A stretch of DNA of 64,000 nucleotides, from the NCBI GenBank assembly GCA_041504365.1, contig CP167917.1, forward strand, positions 3,782,001-3,846,000. The letters are read 5' to 3'. This document shows, in pieces, positions 35,854 to 44,466 of the stretch (within the stretch, counting starts at the first letter, position 1; each line of letters opens with the position of its first letter). This DNA is from Dryocola sp. LX212 (GTDB taxonomy: Bacteria > Pseudomonadota > Gammaproteobacteria > Enterobacterales > Enterobacteriaceae). The notes under the pieces were generated by a model. It saw only the letters and a list, made by a program, of their open reading frames with translations, was not told where the DNA came from and made no database searches. The translations under genes were made by a program, and so were the position numbers.

Positions 35854-38207
35854 AGGACTTTTACTCCCGAGGCTTTCAGCATATCGATGGACGAAGCCAT
35901 CATTGCCTGATGCTGATCATTAATGATCTGGCTGTTGGCTTGCTCAACCAGTAGGCCTGGAGAGCGGGTTGGCTTAAGCAGTTCAGTTGCATTGTCGGAC
36001 AACGGTATGGCTTTGCCCGTCGCATTATCGAGGATTGTTCGCGGTCCCTTTGTACCAAATCCACCAACATTAGCAGAATTGTAAAGTGCCGGATTCTTAA
36101 CCCGGAAAGACGTATCAGGTGGCGGAACGGGTGCGCCGATCAATTGACCGGCAGTGGAGAGCAGGTACATATCCTTATTACTGTCAGACCCAAAATAGAT
36201 TGAACGGTAAAAGAAATAGCTTCCCCATGGCTCTCGCGTCCCCAACGAGGAATACATAAACCAGGCGCGGGAATCGTGAACCTGATCATCGAACAGCGCG
36301 ACAACCTGAGACAGAACAGGATCGCTGACCACTGCGCCGACCTTTGATGAAAACAGACGAGGGTAGATCGCGTCGCCATCAGCTTTGATCTGCTTAAACT
36401 CTTCCGCTTCGTCGTCGGTATTGTGCATCCAGACAATGCCTTTGGGGATTTCATTAATCACAAACTCGCCCCAGCTTTGCGGCCTTGTTTCACTGAGGTA
36501 GTCGCTACGAAACTCCTCGGCAGCCTCGCGAAGTTCCTGCTTATCAATAGCGGGTTCGTAGGCCGGAATACCCGGTTGATTCATCATAGCCGCAGCCCCC
36601 GGCACTCGTGGATTCAGTGTTGCAGCACGGCGCTTATAATCGATCTCTTCTTGTTTCTTATCATGCGCATGCTTACTTGCAGCCTGTTCCTCAGCGGAGT
36701 GCTGTGTTGCATGTTGATAGAACGACTGGTTTGCAAAGCTGCCGTTGGCATAGCGCCCGATTCGCCACGCCGTTATCAGGCCTATCTGGTCAGACACCGC
36801 ATCTTCCAGTGTCTGAGACAGCGAATGCGCATCATAGCCATAGCTTGTCTGAGCTTCGGTTTGAGCCGATTCTTCGGCTGTCGGGAGGATAGTCTGACGC
36901 CAGGCATTGAAACGCTGGATGAGTGATTTGCTCACTAAAAATTGACGAATTGTGTCGCCAGACATGATTCGGGAAGGCTTCTTCTGAAGCAACCTATCAG
37001 GAATGCTGTCTTTTAGTACACTCAGTGGGGCTCCTGCCGCAAAAGCAGCAGCGTAGAGATCGTGAAGGATGATTTGCGACAGTACATTGCCAGGGAAATT
37101 GAGATCGCCATTGTCTCCACCAACTAGCCCTTTCCCCTGATCTCCCGGCGGATATCCTCCTCCGATATCAGAGTGCATGCCCGGATAAACCACTTCTTCC
37201 GCATAAGAAGGGTAGCGACCACCAGGACGACGAATGGAATCAAGCGGGAAACAAAGGCGTTGTTCATGTGCTGAGACGAAGTGCTTGCAGCTCTTTATAA
37301 GACCGGGATAACGCTTTTCGTTCGGTAGCTGCTGTGTACCATTTGCCCACCCCATATGCCCATCGCTCATTGGCATAATGTGCGCCACACCGACAGAGGG
37401 TACGGTATCCAATAGCCCCAGGAACTCAATACTCAGCGGAATCCCCAGGAGAGCCTGTTCAGGCTTATCGCCGCCTTTAGGAATTCTGAACAACTGAGTA
37501 AGCCAGTTAACAAACGTTCGGGCTTCCGCTGCGCCACGCGAAAAGCCATAGACAAAGAGCTTGATTTTGAGGACTTTTCTCTGAAGCTTTTCGAGTCTGG
37601 CCTGGGTATCAGCATTCAGGTAGCCATTCATGGCATTAATGCGGTTATACACGCCATCAATGGGCCAGTTTGAAGCCATACCACTCAGCTTTTGCCGGGC
37701 TTCTGTTGCCGGGATACGCTTAGCCCCCTGAGTCGCTGTATGCGTAAGGGCATCAGCCAGCATCAACAGTGCCCAGTTAATACGGTTTTCCCCTCCTGTC
37801 GCATACTGCAAACCCGCATCAGAGTAATCCATTTCACCAATTTCAGGGAACGCTGTGCCGACCCCTGGCATGTAGTAAGCATAATACCCATCCCCTTCAG
37901 CTTCAGGCGTATATGTCGCATGGAACATTTTGGCGATATTGGTCGGGTGGGCAGGGCTGGTATGCCGGGTATCGTGGTCTTCATTATTCCCGGTGCCATC
38001 AAAGAAGAAGCTGATATGCAGACTCTGTGAACAAACAAACCCATTTCGACGCCCGGTTTCTTCATTGAACGCGTAAAGATAATCATCCTCCTCTTTACGC
38101 TGCTTCCGATAATTATCCAGCACGTCTTCTGCCGTTGATGGCAGTCGGCCATTCAGAGGGAACTCAGGTGGTGCCCAAACGTTGGATTTTGCACTCATTT
38201 TGGACAT
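35850..38207 (-). CDS. T6SS phospholipase-type effector (DUF2235, Tle1-like)
   Basis: 785 residues. The DUF2235 alpha/beta-hydrolase hallmark is present: SFFFDGTGNNEDHD near residue 66, then nucleophile Ser223 in VYGFSRGAAEA (GxSxG), then HSDIGGGYPPGDQG, the His/Asp-rich motif of Tle1-type lipases. Proteins of this family are delivered by T6SS and hydrolyse phospholipids of target cells. The C-terminal ~350 residues are not assigned. It lies between a DUF3304 lipoprotein (upstream, likely immunity) and PAAR (downstream). It starts at ATG 38207, overlapping the lipoprotein by 13 nt. Activity is inferred. Confidence 0.9.
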   Translation of the reverse strand: MSKMSAKSNVWAPPEFPLNGRLPSTAEDVLDNYRKQRKEEDDYLYAFNEETGRRNGFVCSQSLHISFFFDGTGNNEDHDTRHTSPAHPTNIAKMFHATYTPEAEGDGYYAYYMPGVGTAFPEIGEMDYSDAGLQYATGGENRINWALLMLADALTHTATQGAKRIPATEARQKLSGMASNWPIDGVYNRINAMNGYLNADTQARLEKLQRKVLKIKLFVYGFSRGAAEARTFVNWLTQLFRIPKGGDKPEQALLGIPLSIEFLGLLDTVPSVGVAHIMPMSDGHMGWANGTQQLPNEKRYPGLIKSCKHFVSAHEQRLCFPLDSIRRPGGRYPSYAEEVVYPGMHSDIGGGYPPGDQGKGLVGGDNGDLNFPGNVLSQIILHDLYAAAFAAGAPLSVLKDSIPDRLLQKKPSRIMSGDTIRQFLVSKSLIQRFNAWRQTILPTAEESAQTEAQTSYGYDAHSLSQTLEDAVSDQIGLITAWRIGRYANGSFANQSFYQHATQHSAEEQAASKHAHDKKQEEIDYKRRAATLNPRVPGAAAMMNQPGIPAYEPAIDKQELREAAEEFRSDYLSETRPQSWGEFVINEIPKGIVWMHNTDDEAEEFKQIKADGDAIYPRLFSSKVGAVVSDPVLSQVVALFDDQVHDSRAWFMYSSLGTREPWGSYFFYRSIYFGSDSNKDMYLLSTAGQLIGAPVPPPDTSFRVKNPALYNSANVGGFGTKGPRTILDNATGKAIPLSDNATELLKPTRSPGLLVEQANSQIINDQHQAMMASSIDMLKASGVKVL

Positions 38208-38707
38208 GTCGCTGGCTCCTTCATGTTCATCGGTTCTTTGATCGGGTAGGTTTCAGCTCCATAGCTGGCTTCTCCCGCATAGACTTTTACCTGTTGGCAA
38301 GGGAGGAAATGAACACTGATCCCCGCGCTTTGATCATATTTGGGGATGGGAACATCGGCGCTGTACCGACGGTACTTAGCTACGTGCCTGGCGATGGCTT
38401 CAGGCTCATATTCGAATCCTTCCTTCTTCATCGGAATTTTCTCATCAGGGTTTGGATCTATTTCCCATTCGATATGTGCAGTCAGACCCGGGCGCCACTT
38501 ATCGGGGATCATCACGCAACATGCATTTCCGGTTAGCGTACTGCCGTAACCATTCACGGAGAACCAATTGACGTCCTGCCCTGATACGTGGTTGTAACCG
38601 CGAATATTCCCGGCGCTGGACGTATCGGCATTTGACTGATCACAACCGGCAAGGGCGAAGACAATAGTTACCGCAACAATTCGAAACACTTTCATCATGT
38701 TAATCAT
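38195..38707 (-). CDS. DUF3304 lipoprotein, probable immunity protein
   Basis: 170 residues with a lipoprotein signal (lipobox ALAGC, Cys22), placing it in the periplasm. The DUF3304 body carries GYNHVSGQDVNWFSVNGYGS, GNACCVMIPDKWRPG and HVAKYRRYSADV. It is coupled to both neighbours: its start overlaps the DUF4123 stop (ATGA) and its 3' end overlaps the effector start. DUF3304 lipoproteins typically accompany DUF2235 lipases, so I infer that it protects the producer's periplasm from the adjacent effector, like Tli proteins. Not tested. Confidence 0.85.
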   Translation of the reverse strand: MINMMKVFRIVAVTIVFALAGCDQSNADTSSAGNIRGYNHVSGQDVNWFSVNGYGSTLTGNACCVMIPDKWRPGLTAHIEWEIDPNPDEKIPMKKEGFEYEPEAIARHVAKYRRYSADVPIPKYDQSAGISVHFLPCQQVKVYAGEASYGAETYPIKEPMNMKEPATCPK

Positions 38708-39471
38708 CGCGCCTGCTCCATGAACGCAACCAAATCACCAAAGTAATTCTGCTCGCTGGCCCTGAGTGAAGCCTCCAGATTACGGGTGAAATTCTCTTCA
38801 TTCGAAAGTTGCGGATCGTAGTGCCTTTGCATCAACTTCTCTGCGTCACCGATGCACCCCATGCGATCAACCTGCGCATCATCGACACAACTCATTTCCG
38901 GTTCATCAGCTAACTCTCTGTCGGGTATGAAGGTTCCAAACTTCCAGACAATCTCCCCGTCTCTGTCCCGCCAGCTCCAGAACAGCGCGATATCCGTAAA
39001 GGCAGCCTGCTGCTCTGCAGTGAGCACATGGCTCAGCAACGATGGAAATACGCGGTTGTCGTAATAGCGCAACAGGCCGGTTTGTTCTTCCCACTGAACC
39101 TGTGACAACGCCTGCAAATGACGACACAGCAAATCAAAGGCCAGCGGTGAAACCAACAGCGTCAGGCGCGGTGAACCCGAGAAATACTCCAGCAGCTGCT
39201 CCAGCCACATACGCTGATTCGCCACGGCAAAATGCAGGCGCATCACAACCGGTGAATACTCCGGCGTCCCCCCTTCAGGCGTGCCTTCAAATAGTTCAAA
39301 CCACTTCACCCCAGGCGAGAGCTTTCGTAATGCAGCCTGCAGTGGTTGGTCAGTCCCGGCCTGGTCCACCAGCACATCGATGTAATCCAGCCCGGCTTTG
39401 GCGCAAAGGGCTTCGGTTTGTTGTTGCCAGAGAATGTGCTTTGGTTGTGCTAACGGCGTCGTTGTTGTCAT
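38704..39471 (-). CDS. DUF4123 T6SS adaptor protein
   Basis: 255 residues of the DUF4123 family (TEC/Tap-1). These proteins load a specific effector onto the VgrG spike before firing and are not secreted. Seen: LCAKAGLDYIDVLVDQAG at the N-terminus, an ELFEGTPEGG segment, the central RLTLLVSPLAFDLL strand pair and LLRYYDNRVFPSLL, a typical DUF4123 motif. I start at ATG 39471 (AAGGA 7 nt upstream); an in-frame ATG at 39498 would overlap vgrG. Placed vgrG-adaptor-immunity-effector, so it most likely loads the DUF2235 effector. Confidence 0.88.
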   Translation of the reverse strand: MTTTTPLAQPKHILWQQQTEALCAKAGLDYIDVLVDQAGTDQPLQAALRKLSPGVKWFELFEGTPEGGTPEYSPVVMRLHFAVANQRMWLEQLLEYFSGSPRLTLLVSPLAFDLLCRHLQALSQVQWEEQTGLLRYYDNRVFPSLLSHVLTAEQQAAFTDIALFWSWRDRDGEIVWKFGTFIPDRELADEPEMSCVDDAQVDRMGCIGDAEKLMQRHYDPQLSNEENFTRNLEASLRASEQNYFGDLVAFMEQAR

Positions 39472-39481
39472 CGGAGGTTCC

Positions 39482-41863
39482 TTATCCGCGTGCTGCAAAC
39501 GCAGCCGCTTCTTCCTGGGCTTTCTTCAGGCAGTCTTTACACACAGACTTCGGCAGCTCGGGCAGCGTGGTTTCATCACTGAGAGGCGTATTCCAGTTGT
39601 GCGTGCCACGGTAATTGATTTTCCCTGGCGTATGCATGTCGATATCGCCGGGCGAAAGTCGGAAGGATGAGTTACCACAGTGGAATACGATGGCGTTTTT
39701 TGCCGCCAGATGAATCTCGCCCTGGGTGGACGTAACGGAAATATCTTTCAGCGCAGTAAGGCCCATCAGGTCACCATGCGATTCGATGGTCACAGGCCCG
39801 TTACCCGAAACGATACGTACACCTTCCTGCTGCGCCAGTAATGAGAACGCGCGTCGGGTGTTGACAGAAAGACGGTCATCGCTGACAAGACTGGTTTCAC
39901 CCTTGCTCTGCAGATGCAATGTCTGGCCGCTATTGACCAGAACAGATTCCGGGCTGACGATGCCGATACCCTTCGGGGCGCTCAACAGCATCGCCGGTGA
40001 TTTCAGCTGATCAACAGCAGTCAGGTAGGCTTTCAAATGCGAAGCATCAGGCTGAAGATTGTGGTGTGACTGTGTTATAGTACGCCAGTCATTCATCTGA
40101 CTGACGGCCCCTTTGACCAGACTTATTGCCGGAGACATATCCAGCACCTGACCGGTGGCCGTGGCCTGAGCATCTGCAGTGAGGAACAGCCCTTTACCGG
40201 CCCTGAGTGTGCCCGTGCTGTCTGTACGCAGCTCAAAACCTTCGCCACGCTTATTACGCGAACTGTCTACAATGTGCCCCAGCGACAACTGACTCTTGCC
40301 ACCGTACTCCGTCGATATTTTGACGTGTTCAGCCCCACGCCGATCCTCAAATCTCAGTTTGTTATTCGCCGGAGTTCTGAGCACATTACGCTGATAGTTG
40401 TAGAGATTGACATGATCCTCATGGCGGGAGTCATGCATTGCGCAGAGGATATAAGGCCGGTCAGGATCACCGTTGGTGAAGGCAATCATCACCTCCGTTC
40501 CGGCAATCAGCGGGAAGTGCCAGCCGTAAACATTCCCGGCATAAGGCTTGGCAAGGCGCACTGGAAGGCTTTCAAAGCCCGCCTGCCAGGTCGTGTTAAG
40601 GTCAAACTGAAAGCGGACACGGTAGCGCCCCGTTTCATCGAGTTCAGCATATTGCGCGTTTTCAACCGGACTAGTCACCCTCGCGAGCAGTGTACCGCCA
40701 ATATGTGGCCGGGACAGCAACGGGGGCCGGTAGGAAAGATGCTGGCGATTCGGCACAGCCGTAAAGCTGATGACATAGGCGGTATCACGGGAGATGCGTT
40801 CTGATGAGGTGGAGACCACTAACAAGCCATTCGGGGCATCTTCCCAGGATTTGCCCTGTGGATGAATAATCATACCAGGACGAATATCCATTCCGTTCGA
40901 CTTACCATCAAACACAACCTGCTCAGTCACCAGGCGTTCGCGGCGGCGTTTTACGAACCAACGCCCTTGTTCCGGCTGTTCTGCGGCCTGTCTGCCCTGT
41001 TCTTTGTAATGTTCGCCGTAACGGTATTCTTCACCGGTGAGCGCGGGCATATCCAGATCGGTTTCCAGATGTACCTGCATATCGCTCTGAGCTTCACGGT
41101 AATACTCATCATTAACACGCGTCTGCCCCGCAACGGTATGGCGGTTTACAGTTACATCCCACAATGACTCCAGGCCGCCATCAAACAGGCCGGAAGGGTG
41201 ACGAAACGCAATCTGAGGGCCATCGCTAAAGGCGTAACCAGAATCACCTAACACCAGAATATCGCGGTGGTTTTCCTCATCCCAGGCAAAGTAATAGAAC
41301 ACCCCCACACGCGCCAGATGACGCTGAATAAAGGCGAGATCACTTTCAGCATAAGAGATAAAGAACTCCCGCACCGGATACTGAGTGCTCAGCTGATACC
41401 GGTAGTCAAGGCTTGAGAACGCCCAGCGTTTCAGGATGTCCTCAACCGCGCCGATAACGCTTTTATGCTGATAAACCGCGTAGGTAAGACTGTTGCGAAG
41501 CAGAGCCAGGCTGGCTTCAAGCACCACCACATAACGCGTGGTATCAGCGGAACGTTCGCATTGCTGAAAAGACGTGATAACACCCCGCATCACTCGGGGG
41601 GTGACAGCCTGCCAGGGTTTACCATCAGGGTAAAACAGAAGCTGCGCGGTGGTGTTGATTAGCACATCTGCGGGAATATCGGGAGTTGCGCTGGTCAGCT
41701 CGATTGAATAGCACCAGGGTGTATTCAGGGCTTCTTCACCACTGAAGCGCAGTACCGACAACTGGATCTCAGGGTGCTGCTTATGAAGTTCCGGTACTTT
41801 CAGTTGGTAGTGATTGTAGACCGGGATTTTCCCGCCCTGAAGGGTTAATGTATTCTCGCTCAT
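39482..41863 (-). CDS. vgrG: VgrG (TssI) spike protein
   Basis: Trimeric puncturing device of the T6SS. It has 793 residues: the gp27-like domain (ELTSATPDIPADVLINTTAQ, VLEASLALLRNSLTYAVYQ, REFFISYAESDLAFIQRHLA), the gp5-like OB domain with MIAFTNGDPDRPYILCAMHD, and a C-terminal DUF2345-type extension (VSVTSTQGEIHLAAK-like repeats ending FRLSPGDIDMHTPGKI). It ends in a Cys-containing tail, VCKDCLKKAQEEAAA. It is the first cassette gene after tssL and is preceded by GCAGGTC. Nothing is truncated. Confidence 0.95.
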   Translation of the reverse strand: MSENTLTLQGGKIPVYNHYQLKVPELHKQHPEIQLSVLRFSGEEALNTPWCYSIELTSATPDIPADVLINTTAQLLFYPDGKPWQAVTPRVMRGVITSFQQCERSADTTRYVVVLEASLALLRNSLTYAVYQHKSVIGAVEDILKRWAFSSLDYRYQLSTQYPVREFFISYAESDLAFIQRHLARVGVFYYFAWDEENHRDILVLGDSGYAFSDGPQIAFRHPSGLFDGGLESLWDVTVNRHTVAGQTRVNDEYYREAQSDMQVHLETDLDMPALTGEEYRYGEHYKEQGRQAAEQPEQGRWFVKRRRERLVTEQVVFDGKSNGMDIRPGMIIHPQGKSWEDAPNGLLVVSTSSERISRDTAYVISFTAVPNRQHLSYRPPLLSRPHIGGTLLARVTSPVENAQYAELDETGRYRVRFQFDLNTTWQAGFESLPVRLAKPYAGNVYGWHFPLIAGTEVMIAFTNGDPDRPYILCAMHDSRHEDHVNLYNYQRNVLRTPANNKLRFEDRRGAEHVKISTEYGGKSQLSLGHIVDSSRNKRGEGFELRTDSTGTLRAGKGLFLTADAQATATGQVLDMSPAISLVKGAVSQMNDWRTITQSHHNLQPDASHLKAYLTAVDQLKSPAMLLSAPKGIGIVSPESVLVNSGQTLHLQSKGETSLVSDDRLSVNTRRAFSLLAQQEGVRIVSGNGPVTIESHGDLMGLTALKDISVTSTQGEIHLAAKNAIVFHCGNSSFRLSPGDIDMHTPGKINYRGTHNWNTPLSDETTLPELPKSVCKDCLKKAQEEAAAFAARG

Positions 41864-41892
41864 GACCTGCTATCTCCCTGGTCAGTTGTGAA

Positions 41893-42591
41893 TCAGCTCA
41901 GCGTGAACCACTGTCCGAGCAAATAGTGCAGATGGGTACTCATCGCGCATGATGCAGCGACAATGAGTAGTGCTCCGGCCAGTCGCATTATCCACGGTGA
42001 TCGTCGCCAGAAACGAATATCCGGGCGGTGATTACGGACAATTATCGGATTGTTGAGTTTGCTTCCGGAAGCAGGAAGACGCTCCTGCAGCTGTTTCAAC
42101 AAGGCAGTGCGCTCTTCACTTTCCTCGCCTTCGCCAAGGTGATAAATGCCCTGGTAGCCCAGTTTAAGCATGCGGTGATAACAGGCCATAACGGCCTGGG
42201 ATGGTGATGCCTCGCGAAGCAGCGTTTTAATGTGTTCATAGAACATCTCCCCGCCACGAAGATGCATCAGCAACCGTGATTGCAACGGTGACTCCCGCCA
42301 CCAGAAAGAAACATCCACATCCTTCTGAGTCATAACGGTCTCATCCAGAAAGACACACTGCGCGAACCTGATTTCCTCGGCAATGTAGTCAGAGGCACCA
42401 GCAGCCCGGAGCTTAATCTGGGTGTCCTCAATCATATTCAGGCAGTGCTGGTAGAGAGTACTGTCAACGGTGACACCGTCGGTGTTACGAACCGCCAGCG
42501 CAAGTAGCCAGGTATCCTGGAGAAGAGTGTCGATGAATGAAGGCGTGATGGGTTTTGCTTGCTCATCCGTCCCGGGATCTGCTGCAGCCAC
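41893..42591 (-). CDS. tssL: TssL (DotU-like) T6SS inner-membrane protein
   Basis: 232 residues. TssL forms the inner-membrane part of the T6SS with TssM. A DotU-type cytoplasmic hook domain (FIDTLLQDTWLLALAVRN, RFAQCVFLDETVMTQ, MFYEHIKTLLRE, GYQGIYHLGEGEESE) is followed by one C-terminal membrane helix (IMRLAGALLIVAASCAM). It is the short form without an OmpA-like domain. The start is uncertain: GTG 42591 is the best in-frame choice, and an ATG at 42606 is in another frame. It opens the operon, where tssK would be expected upstream; none is found. Confidence 0.85.
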   Translation of the reverse strand: MAAADPGTDEQAKPITPSFIDTLLQDTWLLALAVRNTDGVTVDSTLYQHCLNMIEDTQIKLRAAGASDYIAEEIRFAQCVFLDETVMTQKDVDVSFWWRESPLQSRLLMHLRGGEMFYEHIKTLLREASPSQAVMACYHRMLKLGYQGIYHLGEGEESEERTALLKQLQERLPASGSKLNNPIIVRNHRPDIRFWRRSPWIMRLAGALLIVAASCAMSTHLHYLLGQWFTLS

Positions 42592-42854
42592 GTGACTATG
42601 TCCATGATTTGAGTGGGGGATATTTTGGAGTGATGGTAAATTGTACTTAACCTGGAGAGCAATTAACCAGATGCAACAGAATGTAAATTTTCATAGCGAT
42701 ATCAGATATATCCGATGGCGCAAAGCACGCTGCAGATAACATTCCTGGTCAAAACCCTTCTCAGCAGCTGCCTTAAACTCAGCGACTGTACATTTCCTCA
42801 GCAGCTCAATGCTATTACTTTGCGATCCCAGATTAATGAATGCGGGGCAACAGA
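42592..42854. other. Region upstream of T6SS operon, with coding-like minus-strand fragment
   Basis: 263 bp between the divergent tssL and the zinc-finger gene. On the minus strand 42840 to 42691 reads as an open frame (NLGSQSNSIELLRKCTVAEF, then KAAAEKGFDQECYLQ) ending in a TGA at 42693-42691, with no credible start. It may be the tail of a lost gene. A TACAAT near 42650 could be a -10 element for the T6SS operon. Confidence 0.35.
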
Positions 42855-43385
42855 ATGAAGTCGATACAGTGCGGCATATGCGGGAAGCCAGTTGAACAAA
42901 GCGTGTTGTTCCAGCATCTGGTGAGCAACCACCGCTGGAAGGAAGTCGTCACGCCAGTATCATCCAAACCGGCACCGCTGAACAAACCACAGCCAAAGCA
43001 AACATGCTGCTCCGGTTGTAACGTGTTGTTTGAGTCCAAAGCGGCATACAGGCGGCATCGAAAAATATGTCAGCAGACCGTTCCAGCCAGCAAAGCAAGC
43101 CCTCCGGGCCAGGCACCGGATATGAGGATTTGCCCCCACTGTAATGCCTCAGTTTCCCCGAAGAAGTTCGACAAACATGTTCGTTCAAAATGTCCGAAAC
43201 GCAAAGATGCACATCAGGTAAACAAGGCTGGCAGTGAGTTCTACACCGACCCCGCCATCGAAAAGTACCTTGCGCTGCATCCTGAACCACCAAAGATCGG
43301 CAAATTTGGCGTTCCGCAGGCGAAGTTCAAATACAGCACCTACGGGCGAAGTGGCATGGAGTACGACACCTGGAGCAAAAGCTAA
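42855..43385 (+). CDS. Hypothetical zinc-finger protein
   Basis: 176 residues from ATG 42855 (an in-frame ATG lies at 42840). It carries three Cys/His clusters spaced like zinc knuckles: CGICGKPVEQSVLFQHLVSNH, CCSGCNVLFESKAAYRRHRKIC (a C2H2/C2HC pattern) and ICPHCNASVSPKKFDKHVRSKC. A basic linker and a C-terminal Tyr/Gly-rich tail (FKYSTYGRSGMEYDTW) follow. No family I can name. It is divergent from the T6SS operon and could bind nucleic acid. Real-gene support comes from the regular zinc motifs. Confidence 0.7.
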   Translation: MKSIQCGICGKPVEQSVLFQHLVSNHRWKEVVTPVSSKPAPLNKPQPKQTCCSGCNVLFESKAAYRRHRKICQQTVPASKASPPGQAPDMRICPHCNASVSPKKFDKHVRSKCPKRKDAHQVNKAGSEFYTDPAIEKYLALHPEPPKIGKFGVPQAKFKYSTYGRSGMEYDTWSKS

Positions 43386-43741
43386 CTCAACGCCAGCCGA
43401 TGCCCCAATACATTCCAGATATTTTCACGACCATATTACCCCTGTGAACAGCCGGTTGATGATCAACTGGCTCCCGTGCAGGGGCACATCTTCAGCGCAG
43501 AACATCCGCACCCATTTCTGGCTTTCATTCTGATAACTCACTGACTGGAGACACTCCTTGTCGCAAACCACAAAGCATCATCTCGCGATACAGGAACATG
43601 CTCCTGTTTTCAGTGAGTTACCACGGCAAAAAATCATCTCCTTTTCTCAATCAGCCTTCTCCTGAGCGTCACAACCTGTCAAGCCCCTACTGCATAATAA
43701 CCACATGAATTATCACCCAATTTACTTCTGGAGGTCATTCC
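43386..43741. other. Intergenic region upstream of WYL regulator
   Basis: 356 bp without a gene. It holds the GGAGG site for the regulator at 43742, and probably its promoter and the left border of the CP4-57-like module. No repeats stand out. Confidence 0.45.
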
Positions 43742-44428
43742 GTGTCCGACGAACAGGACTCCCGTTATGACAGGCTCGCCGTCAGGCTGTCCGTCATTAT
43801 CAGCCGCCTGATGGCCGGGGAAGCGCTGTACCTGAAACCACTTGCCGACGAGTTTGGCGTCTCAGAGCGCACCCTGCAGCGCGATTTCCACCAGCGGCTG
43901 GTTCATCTCGATCTAAAGCATGACAACGGATGTTACCGGCTCAGTGAAACCCAGCTGCGTGACCATTCTCCGGCCGCATTCTCGTTTATCCGCAACACAG
44001 GGCTCGCCCGCATTATGCCCGGCCAGGATAAAGCGCTGATGGATTTACTCATGAACGAAAGCGGGACCGCACCCTGCCTCATCTGGCACGCGCCCACCGT
44101 CCCGCTGGCAACCCATTCAGGCAACTTCCAGCGTCTGGCCGAAGCCATTCATCGGCACTGCACCATCAGTTTGCTGGTCAACGGCATTCGCCACGATGCG
44201 CTGGAACCCTACCGACTGATTTACCAAAAACACTGCTGGTATCTGGTCACCAGCCACCTGCGGCGCATCCGGGTGTTCAGGCTGGACGAGATCATCTCCG
44301 TCACTTTGCTGGAGCGCCACTTTCGACGCCGCAGTGAGGTCAGCGATCTGATCGCCGAAGAAGGCTTTATCGCCGCACTGCCCCACTTCCGCTTCATTAG
44401 CGACGTCATCAACACCTTTAACCAGTGA
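43742..44428 (+). CDS. WYL-domain transcription regulator (YfjR-like)
   Basis: 228 residues. The N-terminal HTH (AVRLSVIISRLMAGEALYLKPLADEFGVSERTLQRDF) resembles DeoR-type regulators. The C-terminal part is WYL-like (RLIYQKHCWYLVTSHL then RRIRVFRLDEI), where the W-Y-L triad CWYL is visible. WYL regulators sense nucleic acids or nucleotides and often control defence islands. It starts at GTG 43742 behind GGAGG. It heads the CP4-57-like block, as yfjR does in E. coli. Confidence 0.87.
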   Translation: MSDEQDSRYDRLAVRLSVIISRLMAGEALYLKPLADEFGVSERTLQRDFHQRLVHLDLKHDNGCYRLSETQLRDHSPAAFSFIRNTGLARIMPGQDKALMDLLMNESGTAPCLIWHAPTVPLATHSGNFQRLAEAIHRHCTISLLVNGIRHDALEPYRLIYQKHCWYLVTSHLRRIRVFRLDEIISVTLLERHFRRRSEVSDLIAEEGFIAALPHFRFISDVINTFNQ

Positions 44429-44466
44429 GTTCGCTGGCTCAACTCTGAATAAGGAAATTACCCTCA

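Noticed and set aside
42438..42662. Alternative minus-strand start (ATG 42606, MDIVTWLQQIPG) for tssL
   Set aside because: In a different frame from the DotU domain and terminates after 74 codons; the GTG at 42591 is in the correct frame.
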